64,000 bases of DNA from CBDIHP01 sp965279195 (GTDB lineage: Bacteria > Planctomycetota > Planctomycetia > Isosphaerales > Isosphaeraceae). A program made the translations under genes and the position numbers. Shown one piece after another: positions 18,559 to 26,234 of the stretch (its first letter is position 1; every line of letters begins with the position of its first letter). The stretch covers positions 1 to 64,000 of the forward strand of contig CBDIHP010000026.1 of the NCBI GenBank assembly GCA_965279195.1, written 5' to 3'. The notes under the pieces are model-generated. The model worked only from the letters and a program-made list of their open reading frames with translations, searched no databases and was not told the origin of the DNA.

Positions 18559-19029
18559 ATGAAACTTTCGGATTTCGTGGTCCCGGGCGCCATCATCGTC
18601 GACCTCGAGGCGACGAAGAAAGAAGACGCGATCCGGGAGATCGTCGCCGGGCTCCGGGACGCCGGCCAGATCGCCGAGGCGGACTACGAGAGCGTCGTCC
18701 GCGCGATCCTGAGCCGCGAGGAGCTGGGCTCCACCGGCATCGGCCAGCGGGTCGCCGTGCCGCACACCAGGCACCCGAGCGCCTCGAAGCTCGTGGGCAC
18801 CGTCGCCCTGTCCCGTGAGGGCGTGGACTTCGCCGCGCTCGACGGCGACCCCGTCGACATCTTCTTCCTGCTGGTCTCGCCCCCCAATCAGCCGGGCGAC
18901 CACCTGCGGGCCCTGGAGAACATCTCCAGGCATCTGAAGGACGAGAAATTCGTCAACTTCCTCCGCCAGGCCAAGACGCGCCAGAGCGTCATCGACCTGC
19001 TCGAGGAAAGCGACCAGGGTGCGTCCTGA
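18559..19029 (+). CDS. PTS EIIA component, fructose/nitrogen type
   Basis: A 156-residue EIIA domain of the Fru/Ntr class. The phosphorylated His is His69 in QRVAVPHTRHP. Other family blocks are TKKEDAIREIVAGL, REELGSTGIG and DIFFLLVSPPNQPGDHLRAL. ATG 18559 is chosen because GGAGG lies five bases upstream and the conserved start MKLSDF follows, although the frame is open to 18478. It probably receives phosphate from HPr encoded just downstream. No EIIB or EIIC is visible, so a regulatory rather than sugar-uptake role, as for PtsN, is likely (inference). Confidence 0.92.
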   Translation: MKLSDFVVPGAIIVDLEATKKEDAIREIVAGLRDAGQIAEADYESVVRAILSREELGSTGIGQRVAVPHTRHPSASKLVGTVALSREGVDFAALDGDPVDIFFLLVSPPNQPGDHLRALENISRHLKDEKFVNFLRQAKTRQSVIDLLEESDQGAS

Positions 19030-19201
19030 TCGTCGCGCCCGCCGTTTCGGCCGTCCGATCCTCCCCCGATCGGGCGCCCCAGCGGCCCGCGCCGATTGAA
19101 CCGCCCCGACCGCTCGTTTCCCCTGCGCGAGGGCCCCGGCCGGCTGGAGCGATCATGCCCCGCCGACCCCTTGCGGCCCTCCCCGGCCGACCGAGTCGCT
19201 G

Positions 19202-19516
19202 ATGAACCCCGACCCGCCCATCGCCCGCCGTCAGGTCGTGATCGCGAATGCGTTGGGCCTCCACCTGCGCCCCGCGTCGAAATTCACCCAGCTGGCGAGG
19301 CAGTTCCAGGCCGAGGTCCGGGTCTACTGCAACGGCCAGGAGATCAACGGCAAGAGCGTGCTCGACATGACGACGCTGGCGGCCGAATTCGGCACGCCGC
19401 TCGAACTCGAGGCCCGGGGCGACGACGCCGAGGCCGCCATCCAGGCGCTCGTCGAACTCGTCCTCGCCAAATTCCACGAGACCGACGAGGGGACGGACGT
19501 CGCCGCCGGGCGATGA
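19202..19516 (+). CDS. ptsH: HPr phosphocarrier protein
   Basis: A 104-residue HPr. The phosphate-accepting residue is His21 in GLHLRPASK, and the second signature is NGKSVLDMTTLAAEFG. A Ser equivalent to the regulatory Ser46 of Gram-positive HPr is present in GKSVLD, but no HPr kinase gene is in the window. It lies between EIIA and EI and would carry phosphate from EI to EIIA. The 172-base gap before it contains no recognised feature. Confidence 0.94.
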   Translation: MNPDPPIARRQVVIANALGLHLRPASKFTQLARQFQAEVRVYCNGQEINGKSVLDMTTLAAEFGTPLELEARGDDAEAAIQALVELVLAKFHETDEGTDVAAGR

Positions 19517-19626
19517 TCGGGGCCCCGGGCGATGGGCGAGGCCGCGACGGCCCCCTCCCCGGATGGATCCGATCCCCGGAACCGCCGACGGCCCCGACCC
19601 CAGACCGGCCTCCCACCCCAACCACG

Positions 19627-21402
19627 ATGCAAATCCTCCGCGGGATCGCCGTCAGCCCTGGGATCGCGATCGGCTCGACGCTCGTCGTCGACCCGCGCGG
19701 CGCCCGGCTCCCCATGCGCAGGATCGGGGCCGCCGCCGTCGCCCGCGAGCACGCCCGCATCGACGAGGCCCTGGAGCACGCCCGGGCCGAGGCCGAGGCC
19801 GCCGAAGCCGAGGCCCGCACCCGGCTCGGCCCCCAGTACGCCGACATCCTCGGCGCCCACGCCCGGATGATCTCCGACCCGACCCTGCGCGACGAGGCCC
19901 GCGCCCGGGTCGAGCGCGAGCGGGTCCCCGCCGAGCACGCCCTCGCCGAGGTCCTCGACGGCTACGCCGCCCGGCTCGAACGGCTCTCCGCCTCCCACCT
20001 CGCCGCCCGCGCGGCCGACGTCCGCGACATCCAGCAGCGGATCCTCAACCAGCTCATCGAGCCCGGGGCCTCCCGGCCCACCCTCCTGCCCGCCGACCTC
20101 GACGAGCCCACCCTGCTCCTGGCCCACGACCTCTCCCCCAGCGAGACGGCCGGGCTCGACACCAAGATGGTCATCGGCTTCGCCACCGAGGCCGGCGGCC
20201 GGGCCAGCCACACCGCGATCGTCGCCGAGGCCCTCGAGATCCCCGCCGTGGTCGGGCTCGGGGCCTTCCTCGCCGACATCCCCAGGCGCCGCTCGGTCGC
20301 GATCGTCGACGGCGACGAGGGGATCGTGATCCTCGACCCCGACGAGCCCACCCTGGACCGCTACCGCCAGGCCGCCGACGAGCGGGCCGCCCGGTTCCGC
20401 GGGCTCGCCGACCTCGCCCCCCTCCCCGCCCGGACCCTCGACGGCTGCGAGGTCGAGCTGTTCGGCAACATCGAGTTCCCCCTGGAGGTCGAGGCCTGCC
20501 GCGAACGCGGGGCCCTGGGCGTCGGGCTCTACCGCACCGAGTTCCTCTTCCTCAACGCCGAGGCCCCCCCCTCCGAGGAGGAGCAGTACCGGGCCTACGC
20601 CGACGTGATGCGGTCCCTCGGCGGCCGGCCGATCACGATCCGGACCCTCGACCTGGGCGCCGAGAAGCTGCCGACCTACCGCGACTCGAACCTCGCCTCG
20701 GCCGCCAACCCCGCGCTCGGGCTCAGGAGCCTGCGGCTGTCTCTCCGCGACGTCGAGATGTTCCGGACCCAGCTCCGGGCCATCCTCCGGGCGTCGGCGC
20801 TGGGGGACGTCCGCGTGATGTTCCCGCTGGTCTCGACCCTGTCCGAGTTCCGCCAGGCCCGGTCGATCCTCGACGACGTGGCCGCCGGCCTCACCCGGGC
20901 GGGCGTGCCGATCGCGCCCAAGGTCGCCGTCGGGGTCATGATCGAGGTCCCCGCCGCCGCCGTGATGGCCCCCGAGTTCGCCCGGGAGGTCGACTTCTTC
21001 GCGATCGGCACCAACGACCTGATCCAGTATGCCCTGGCGGTGGACCGGACCAACGAGACCGTGGCGAACCTCTACAGCGCCAGCGACCCGGCGGTGATCC
21101 GCCTGATCAAGATGGTGGTGGACGCCGCGGCGCGCCGGGACCTGCCGGTGAGCATCTGCGGGACGATGGGGAGCGAGCCGCTCTACGCCATGCTCCTGCT
21201 CGGCCTGGGCCTCCGCCAGTTGAGCATGCCGCCGCACCAGATCCCCGAGATCAAGCGGGTGATCCGCGCGGTCTCGCTGGCCACGGCCCGGTCGCTCGCG
21301 GCCGAGGTCCTTCAACTCGACGACGCCGAGGAGATCGCCGCCCGCCTGCGCGAGGCGCTCCACCAGGCCGTCCCCGACACCCCGGCGAGGACGCCGCATT
21401 GA
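19627..21402 (+). CDS. ptsI: PTS enzyme I, phosphoenolpyruvate-protein phosphotransferase
   Basis: A 591-residue enzyme I that takes phosphate from phosphoenolpyruvate and passes it to HPr. The N-terminal block is LRGIAVSPGIAIG, the active His is His195 in GGRASHTAIVAEAL, and the PEP-binding barrel shows GVGLYRTEFLFL, TIRTLDLGAEKLP, MFPLVSTLSEF, GVMIEVPAAAVMA, FFAIGTNDLIQYALAVDRTN and the catalytic Cys in SICGTMGSEP. ATG 19627 matches the family start. The length is close to the usual 570-590. Its TGA overlaps the TTG start of the next gene. Confidence 0.96.
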   Translation: MQILRGIAVSPGIAIGSTLVVDPRGARLPMRRIGAAAVAREHARIDEALEHARAEAEAAEAEARTRLGPQYADILGAHARMISDPTLRDEARARVERERVPAEHALAEVLDGYAARLERLSASHLAARAADVRDIQQRILNQLIEPGASRPTLLPADLDEPTLLLAHDLSPSETAGLDTKMVIGFATEAGGRASHTAIVAEALEIPAVVGLGAFLADIPRRRSVAIVDGDEGIVILDPDEPTLDRYRQAADERAARFRGLADLAPLPARTLDGCEVELFGNIEFPLEVEACRERGALGVGLYRTEFLFLNAEAPPSEEEQYRAYADVMRSLGGRPITIRTLDLGAEKLPTYRDSNLASAANPALGLRSLRLSLRDVEMFRTQLRAILRASALGDVRVMFPLVSTLSEFRQARSILDDVAAGLTRAGVPIAPKVAVGVMIEVPAAAVMAPEFAREVDFFAIGTNDLIQYALAVDRTNETVANLYSASDPAVIRLIKMVVDAAARRDLPVSICGTMGSEPLYAMLLLGLGLRQLSMPPHQIPEIKRVIRAVSLATARSLAAEVLQLDDAEEIAARLREALHQAVPDTPARTPH

Positions 21403-22157
21403 TCACGCCCACCGACCCTCCGATCGAGACCCCGGCCGGCGACCCCTCGATCGCCCCGATCGAGCCGCCGCCGGCCGCCGCCCACCCCGCCAAGGCGAAG
21501 GGGGACGGGAACCAGCCGCCGGCGGTCAAGCACAAGGTCCGGCTCCGGTTCGCCAAGCGGGGGGACCTCCGCCTCATCAGCCATCATGACCTGATGCGCT
21601 GCCTGGAGCGGCTGGTCCGCCGCGCCCGCATCCCCCTGGCCCAGAGCCAGGGGTTCAACCCGCGCCCCAAGATCGTCTTCCCGCTCGCACTGGGGCTGGG
21701 GATCGAGGGGCAGCGTGAAGTCGTCGAGATGGAGCTGGCCGAGCCGATGGATCCCTCCGAGCTGCTCGGGCGCGTGGCGGAGCAATCGCCCGCCGGCCTG
21801 GACTGGCTGGAGGCCGAGACGCTCGATTCCCGCCGCTCCTCGCAGGCCGAGGCGCTCTCATACGCCCTGGCCGTCCCCTCGGAACGCCGCGACGACCTGA
21901 GGGCTGAGCTGGCCAGGGTCCTGGCGGCCGACCGCCTCCCGTACGTCCGCCAGAGGCCGGACCGCACCGTCGAGATCGACCTGCGGCCCTACCTCCTCGG
22001 CGCGGAGATCGACGCGGAGGGCCTGCTCCGGTTCCGGCTCAAGATGACCCAGGGTGGATCCGCGAGGCCGGAGGAAGTCGTCGACGTCCTCGGCCTCCGC
22101 GACCTCCTCAACCTGGGCGCGGTCCTGTGTCGGACCGACGTCCACCTGGCCACCTGA
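21399..22157 (+). CDS. TIGR03936/DUF2344 radical-SAM-associated protein
   Basis: A 252-residue protein. The family is identified from KVRLRFAKRGDLRLISHHDL, RARIPLAQSQGFNPRPKI and FPLALGLGIEGQREVVEMEL. A start at TTG 21399, overlapping the ptsI stop as TTGA, is inferred because the frame is open there and no ATG precedes the conserved region at suitable distance. The first 50 residues are Pro/Ala-rich and variable. In many bacteria this domain is fused to or adjacent to a B12-binding radical SAM protein and lies just before an RNase E/G gene. Here the RNase E/G gene follows, but no radical SAM partner is visible upstream. Function unknown. Confidence 0.88.
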   Translation: MITPTDPPIETPAGDPSIAPIEPPPAAAHPAKAKGDGNQPPAVKHKVRLRFAKRGDLRLISHHDLMRCLERLVRRARIPLAQSQGFNPRPKIVFPLALGLGIEGQREVVEMELAEPMDPSELLGRVAEQSPAGLDWLEAETLDSRRSSQAEALSYALAVPSERRDDLRAELARVLAADRLPYVRQRPDRTVEIDLRPYLLGAEIDAEGLLRFRLKMTQGGSARPEEVVDVLGLRDLLNLGAVLCRTDVHLAT

Positions 22158-22563
22158 CCGGCCGGTTTCGCTCCCATCGGGCGGACCGGAAGCCTTTCCG
22201 CCCGCCCGACGCCCCTTACGTTCCCTGACGCACCACTTCAACCCCCTTTTCGGAACGCCTGGACTCTCCCGCCGGCCCGGATCCATTCGATCTCGCCCGG
22301 CGCCCCTCGTCTCTCGCCCGATTCGATTCGATCGAACGCAACCCGAGGCCCAGCCACCCGCCCGGACAGTCTCCGGGCGCGGGCGGGCCCGGTTCCCACG
22401 GACGTCCCCGGCCCGAACCCGCCCGGAGCATCGCAATCCGGACCCGGGCGGGCCCGACCGAACACCTTCCCAATCCAATGCTCCGGCAGCTCCCGCCGGC
22501 CCCCCGCCGGGAGATCCCGACACACATTCGCAATCGCGACCGCGACAGAAAGATCGACGGCCT
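22158..22563. other. Long leader region upstream of the RNase E/G gene
   Basis: About 400 bases without a credible gene. A short palindrome, TTCGATTCGATCGAA, lies near 22321. In E. coli the rne leader mediates autoregulation, but no comparable structure could be established here. Confidence 0.35.
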
Positions 22564-25500
22564 ATGAAGAAAGAAATGCTCATCAACGTGCTCCAGCCCG
22601 AGGAGTGCCGCATCGCCATCATCGAAGATGGCATCCTCGAGGAGCTTTACGTCGAACGGACCAGCCACGAGAGCTACATCGGCAACATCTACAAGGGGAA
22701 GGTGGTCAACCTCGAGCCGGCGATCCAGGCCGCGTTCGTGGACTTCTCCGTCGGCCGCAACGGGTTCCTCCACGTCTCCGACGTCGAGCCCCAGTACTAC
22801 CGCCGGGCCGAGTCGGGCGAGATGACCCCCGCCGCCCCGCCGCCCCCCGCCGGACCCGCACCCTCCCGCGAGCGCGAGCCTCGCCGGGAACGCGACGAGC
22901 CTCGCCGGCCTCGCCCCGCGCCCTCGGCGTCCTTCGAGGACCGCGAGCCGCCGCCCCCGCCGCCGCCGACCTTCGGCGAGGATCGCCCGCGCGAGCCGCG
23001 CCGGGAGCGCGGCGACCGCGACCGCGACCGGGGCGACCGCTCGGAACGCGGCCGCAAGGACCGCTCGGAGTCCCGCCGTTTCGGCGAGGGCCTCGTGGGC
23101 GAGGACGACTGGTTCACCGCGCCCCCGCCTCCCCCCCCTCCTCCGCCGCCGGCCCCGCCGCGTCGCGAGCCCGAGCGGTTCGAGTACGACGAGCCGCGCC
23201 GCCGGTCCGAGGCCCCGCCGAGCTGGTCGGACGAGCCCGCCTCGCCTCCCCCGCCTTCGCGCCCGAGCCGCGCCGCGGACCCGATCGAATCCGAGCTGCC
23301 CCCGAGCCGGACCCAGCGCCCGGCCCGCGCGACCCCGCCGCCCGCCCCGGCATCGTTCCGGGACGTCGAGGACCAGCCGGCCCCGGCCTACAGCCGCCCC
23401 GCTCGCCCGACCCCGCCGCCGCCCCCGGCCGCCCGGGTCGAGCCGGCCGACGAGCCCGACGCCGATGAGCCCGCGCCGGCCCCCCGCGAGCGGTCCGAGC
23501 GGGATCGCGGCGACCGCGAGCCTCGCCGCCGTCGCGGAGGTCGCGGCGGACGCCCCGTGCCCCCGCCGCCCCCCGAGCCCGAGCCGGAACCGGACTTCGA
23601 CCCCGAGTTCGAGCCCGAGGCCGACATCGAGACCCGCTACGACGAGCCCCTCTACGTCGAGCCCAAGGCCCGCACCGGCGGCGGCTTCGGCGACGGGCTC
23701 GACGAGCCCGAGGCCGACGTCGACGACCTGCCCCCGGCCCCGCGCCGGCGAGGCGGACGCGACGCCATCCGCTCCCGGGGCGGCGACCGCCCCCGCCCCG
23801 CCCAGAGGCCCGAGCCGGTCGCCGAGCCCGAACGCCCCCGCGAACGCGAGCGGGAACGCCCCGCGCCGGCGGCGTCGAGCGAGGTCGAGCGGCCCCGCGA
23901 ACGGCCCCGCGAGCGTGACCGGGATCGCGACCGCGAGCCCGAGCGTCGCCGCCCGGCCGCCCAGGCCCCCACGCCCGAGGCCCCGGCTCCGGCCCCGGCC
24001 CCCCGCGATCGCGACCGCGACCGCGAGCGGACCCGACCGGTCGACCGCGCCGGCGAGGAGGGGTACGTCCCCCGCCGCCAGCGTTCCCGGCCGAACGACC
24101 CCATCGAGCCCGAGCCGATCGGCTGGGCCGAGCTGGAAGAGATCGCTTCCGACCTGGAGACCGACGACGTCGCCGGCGACGACCTCGGCGGCGAGTCCGC
24201 CGGCGATTCGGCCCGCACGGCCGACGGCCGCAGGCGCCGCCGCAGGCGCGGACGCCGTCGCGACCGCGACGCCGCCTCGCCGGCCGAGGAGGCCGTGGCC
24301 GACTTCGGCGACGAGTCCGAAGTCGACGCCGACCTGGAAGCCCCCGCGCCCGCCCCGGCCCGCCCCGCGAGCCGCGACCGGGATCGCGACAAGGACCGCG
24401 GTCGCGGACGCAGCCGGGATCGCGACGCCGACTTCGACGACTTCGGGACCGACCTCGACGCGGACCTCGACGCCGACCCCGACGCCGACCTGGATGACGA
24501 CGACGACGACGACGATTCGCTCGTCTCCTCCTCCGACGAGTTCGACCCCGAGGATCAGATCGATCCCGAGCTCGAGGAGGAGATCCGCAAGGAAATCGAG
24601 GAGATCACCGAACTCGAACGCGAGATGGGCCTGAGGGGCACCGTCGAGGCCCGGCCCCGCCGCGGCGACGACCGCGCCGAGGCCGGACCGGGCGGCAAGT
24701 TCGTCCGGGGCGGCCGGGGCCAGATCAAGCCGCCGATCCAGGAGATCTTCCGGCGCGGCGACGAGGTGCTCGTGCAGGTCATCAAGGAGAGCATCGGGAC
24801 CAAGGGCCCGACCCTCTCGACCTACATCAGCATCCCCGGCCGCTACCTCGTGCTCATGCCGGGCCTGAACCGCGTCGGCGTGTCCCGCAAGATCGCCGAC
24901 GAGGGCCAGCGCCGCAAGCTCCGCCAGATCATGAACGAGCTGAACCCGCCCAAGGGGCTCGGGTTCATCGTCCGGACCGCCGGCCTGGAGCGCTCCAAGC
25001 GCGAGCTGGCCCGCGACCTGGCGTACCTGCTCCGCCTGTGGAAGGTCATCCTCAAGCGGATCAAGAAGGCCAAGGGCCCGACTCCGATCTACCAGGAGTC
25101 GGACATGATCACGCGGACCATCCGTGATATCTTCACGGGTGAGATCGACACCATCTGGATCGACGAGCCGGCCGCCTTCGAGCGGGCCCAGGAGTTCCTC
25201 CGGGTCGTCATGCCCCGGTTCGTCAACCGCCTCAAGCTGTACGAGGAGAAGGTCCCCCTCTTCCACAAGTACGGCATCGAGGACGAGATCGCCAAGATCC
25301 AGCGCCGGACGGTCCCGCTGCCGGAAGGCGGCTCGATCGTCATCGACCAGACCGAGGCCCTCGTCGCCATCGACGTGAACTCGGGGAACTTCCGGGTCGA
25401 GAACGACGCGGAGCGGACGGCGTACGAGATGAACCTCCGCGCCGCCAAGGAGATCGCCCGTCAGCTCCGGCTCCGCGACCTCGGCGGCGTGATCGTCAAC

Positions 25501-25998
25501 GACTTCATCGACATGCGCGACGAGCGCAATCGTCGAGGCGTCGAGCGGGCCCTCCGCGACGCGATCAAGCGCGACCGGGCGCGGACGAAGGTCCTGCGGA
25601 TGAGCCAGTTCGGGCTCATCGAGATGACCCGCCAGCGGATCCGGCCGAGCCTCAAGCGGTCGGTCTACGAGGACTGCCCGCACTGCTCGGGAGCCGGCGT
25701 CGTCAAGACGGTGGAGAGCATGTCGATCGAGGTGATGCGGCTGATCTCGCTGGCCTCGCACCGCGAGGAGATCCGGCGTGTGAACATCAGCGTCAGCTCG
25801 GGCGTGGCGATTTATCTCAACAACCGTAAGCGCCGCGAACTGGCCCGGCTCGAGGCCGAGGCCAACCTGACCATCCACATCCGGTCGGAGGACTCGGCCC
25901 CGCCGGAGCACCTCCAGATCGACTGCTTCGACGCCAACAACAGCGAGATCCGCCTGATCCCGCAGGTCCCCGCCGCCCACCCGCGGCGCGGCCGCTGA
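22564..25998 (+). CDS. rne: RNase E/G family endoribonuclease with a giant insertion in its S1 domain
   Basis: An 1144-residue member of the RNase E/G family, the single-strand endonuclease of bacterial RNA decay and processing. Residues 1-79 give the first half of the S1 domain (ERTSHESYIGNIYKGKV, AAFVDFSVGRNGFLHVSDVE). Residues about 80-719 are low-complexity: Pro/Arg/Asp/Glu-rich with RDRDRD and RERERER tracts and an acidic run near 24480-24530. The S1 domain then resumes (IKPPIQEIFRRGDEVLVQVI) and the catalytic core follows, with metal-binding Asp937 (AIDVNSG) and Asp980 (VNDFIDM) and the zinc-link Cys1038 and Cys1041 (CPHC). The long disordered C-terminal scaffold of E. coli RNase E is absent, the protein ending soon after the core. 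ATG 22564 begins the conserved KKEMLINV. Confidence 0.94.
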   Translation: MKKEMLINVLQPEECRIAIIEDGILEELYVERTSHESYIGNIYKGKVVNLEPAIQAAFVDFSVGRNGFLHVSDVEPQYYRRAESGEMTPAAPPPPAGPAPSREREPRRERDEPRRPRPAPSASFEDREPPPPPPPTFGEDRPREPRRERGDRDRDRGDRSERGRKDRSESRRFGEGLVGEDDWFTAPPPPPPPPPPAPPRREPERFEYDEPRRRSEAPPSWSDEPASPPPPSRPSRAADPIESELPPSRTQRPARATPPPAPASFRDVEDQPAPAYSRPARPTPPPPPAARVEPADEPDADEPAPAPRERSERDRGDREPRRRRGGRGGRPVPPPPPEPEPEPDFDPEFEPEADIETRYDEPLYVEPKARTGGGFGDGLDEPEADVDDLPPAPRRRGGRDAIRSRGGDRPRPAQRPEPVAEPERPRERERERPAPAASSEVERPRERPRERDRDRDREPERRRPAAQAPTPEAPAPAPAPRDRDRDRERTRPVDRAGEEGYVPRRQRSRPNDPIEPEPIGWAELEEIASDLETDDVAGDDLGGESAGDSARTADGRRRRRRRGRRRDRDAASPAEEAVADFGDESEVDADLEAPAPAPARPASRDRDRDKDRGRGRSRDRDADFDDFGTDLDADLDADPDADLDDDDDDDDSLVSSSDEFDPEDQIDPELEEEIRKEIEEITELEREMGLRGTVEARPRRGDDRAEAGPGGKFVRGGRGQIKPPIQEIFRRGDEVLVQVIKESIGTKGPTLSTYISIPGRYLVLMPGLNRVGVSRKIADEGQRRKLRQIMNELNPPKGLGFIVRTAGLERSKRELARDLAYLLRLWKVILKRIKKAKGPTPIYQESDMITRTIRDIFTGEIDTIWIDEPAAFERAQEFLRVVMPRFVNRLKLYEEKVPLFHKYGIEDEIAKIQRRTVPLPEGGSIVIDQTEALVAIDVNSGNFRVENDAERTAYEMNLRAAKEIARQLRLRDLGGVIVNDFIDMRDERNRRGVERALRDAIKRDRARTKVLRMSQFGLIEMTRQRIRPSLKRSVYEDCPHCSGAGVVKTVESMSIEVMRLISLASHREEIRRVNISVSSGVAIYLNNRKRRELARLEAEANLTIHIRSEDSAPPEHLQIDCFDANNSEIRLIPQVPAAHPRRGR

Positions 25999-26032
25999 GT
26001 CGGGGCGGGACGCTCGCGCACGGCGCGATACG

Positions 26033-26060
26033 GGGGGCGACGGGGGAACCCGCCGCCCCC
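26033..26060 (+). terminator. Hairpin after the RNase E/G gene
   Basis: A 12-bp stem with one mismatch (GGGGGCGACGGG with CCCGCCGCCCCC) and a GGAA tetraloop lies 35 bases after the stop codon. No T-run follows. Confidence 0.5.
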
Positions 26061-26234
26061 TCCGTCGTTCGAAGGGGGCCGCGAACCCGCCCCGGCGCGT
26101 CGCGAGTCCCTCGCAAGTATCCGTAAAGTTGAGTACGTTTGAGAGAGTCGATCTTCGCGATGTGGCGCCCGGACAACCGCGGCGAGGCGTGAACGCCCGC
26201 GGCTCGGGAGGGGATCGGCCAAGAGACCCGACCC

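Noticed and set aside
19096..19626. Upstream extension of the EI frame
   Set aside because: It overlaps the HPr gene in another frame. The EI family start (MQILRGIAVSPG) and usual length support ATG 19627.
22216..25980. Very long open frame (about 1250 codons) on the minus strand opposite the RNase E/G gene
   Set aside because: It is the antisense shadow of a GC-rich, low-complexity gene. Its composition is repetitive Val/Gly/Leu/Ala without motifs, while the plus strand has clear catalytic motifs.
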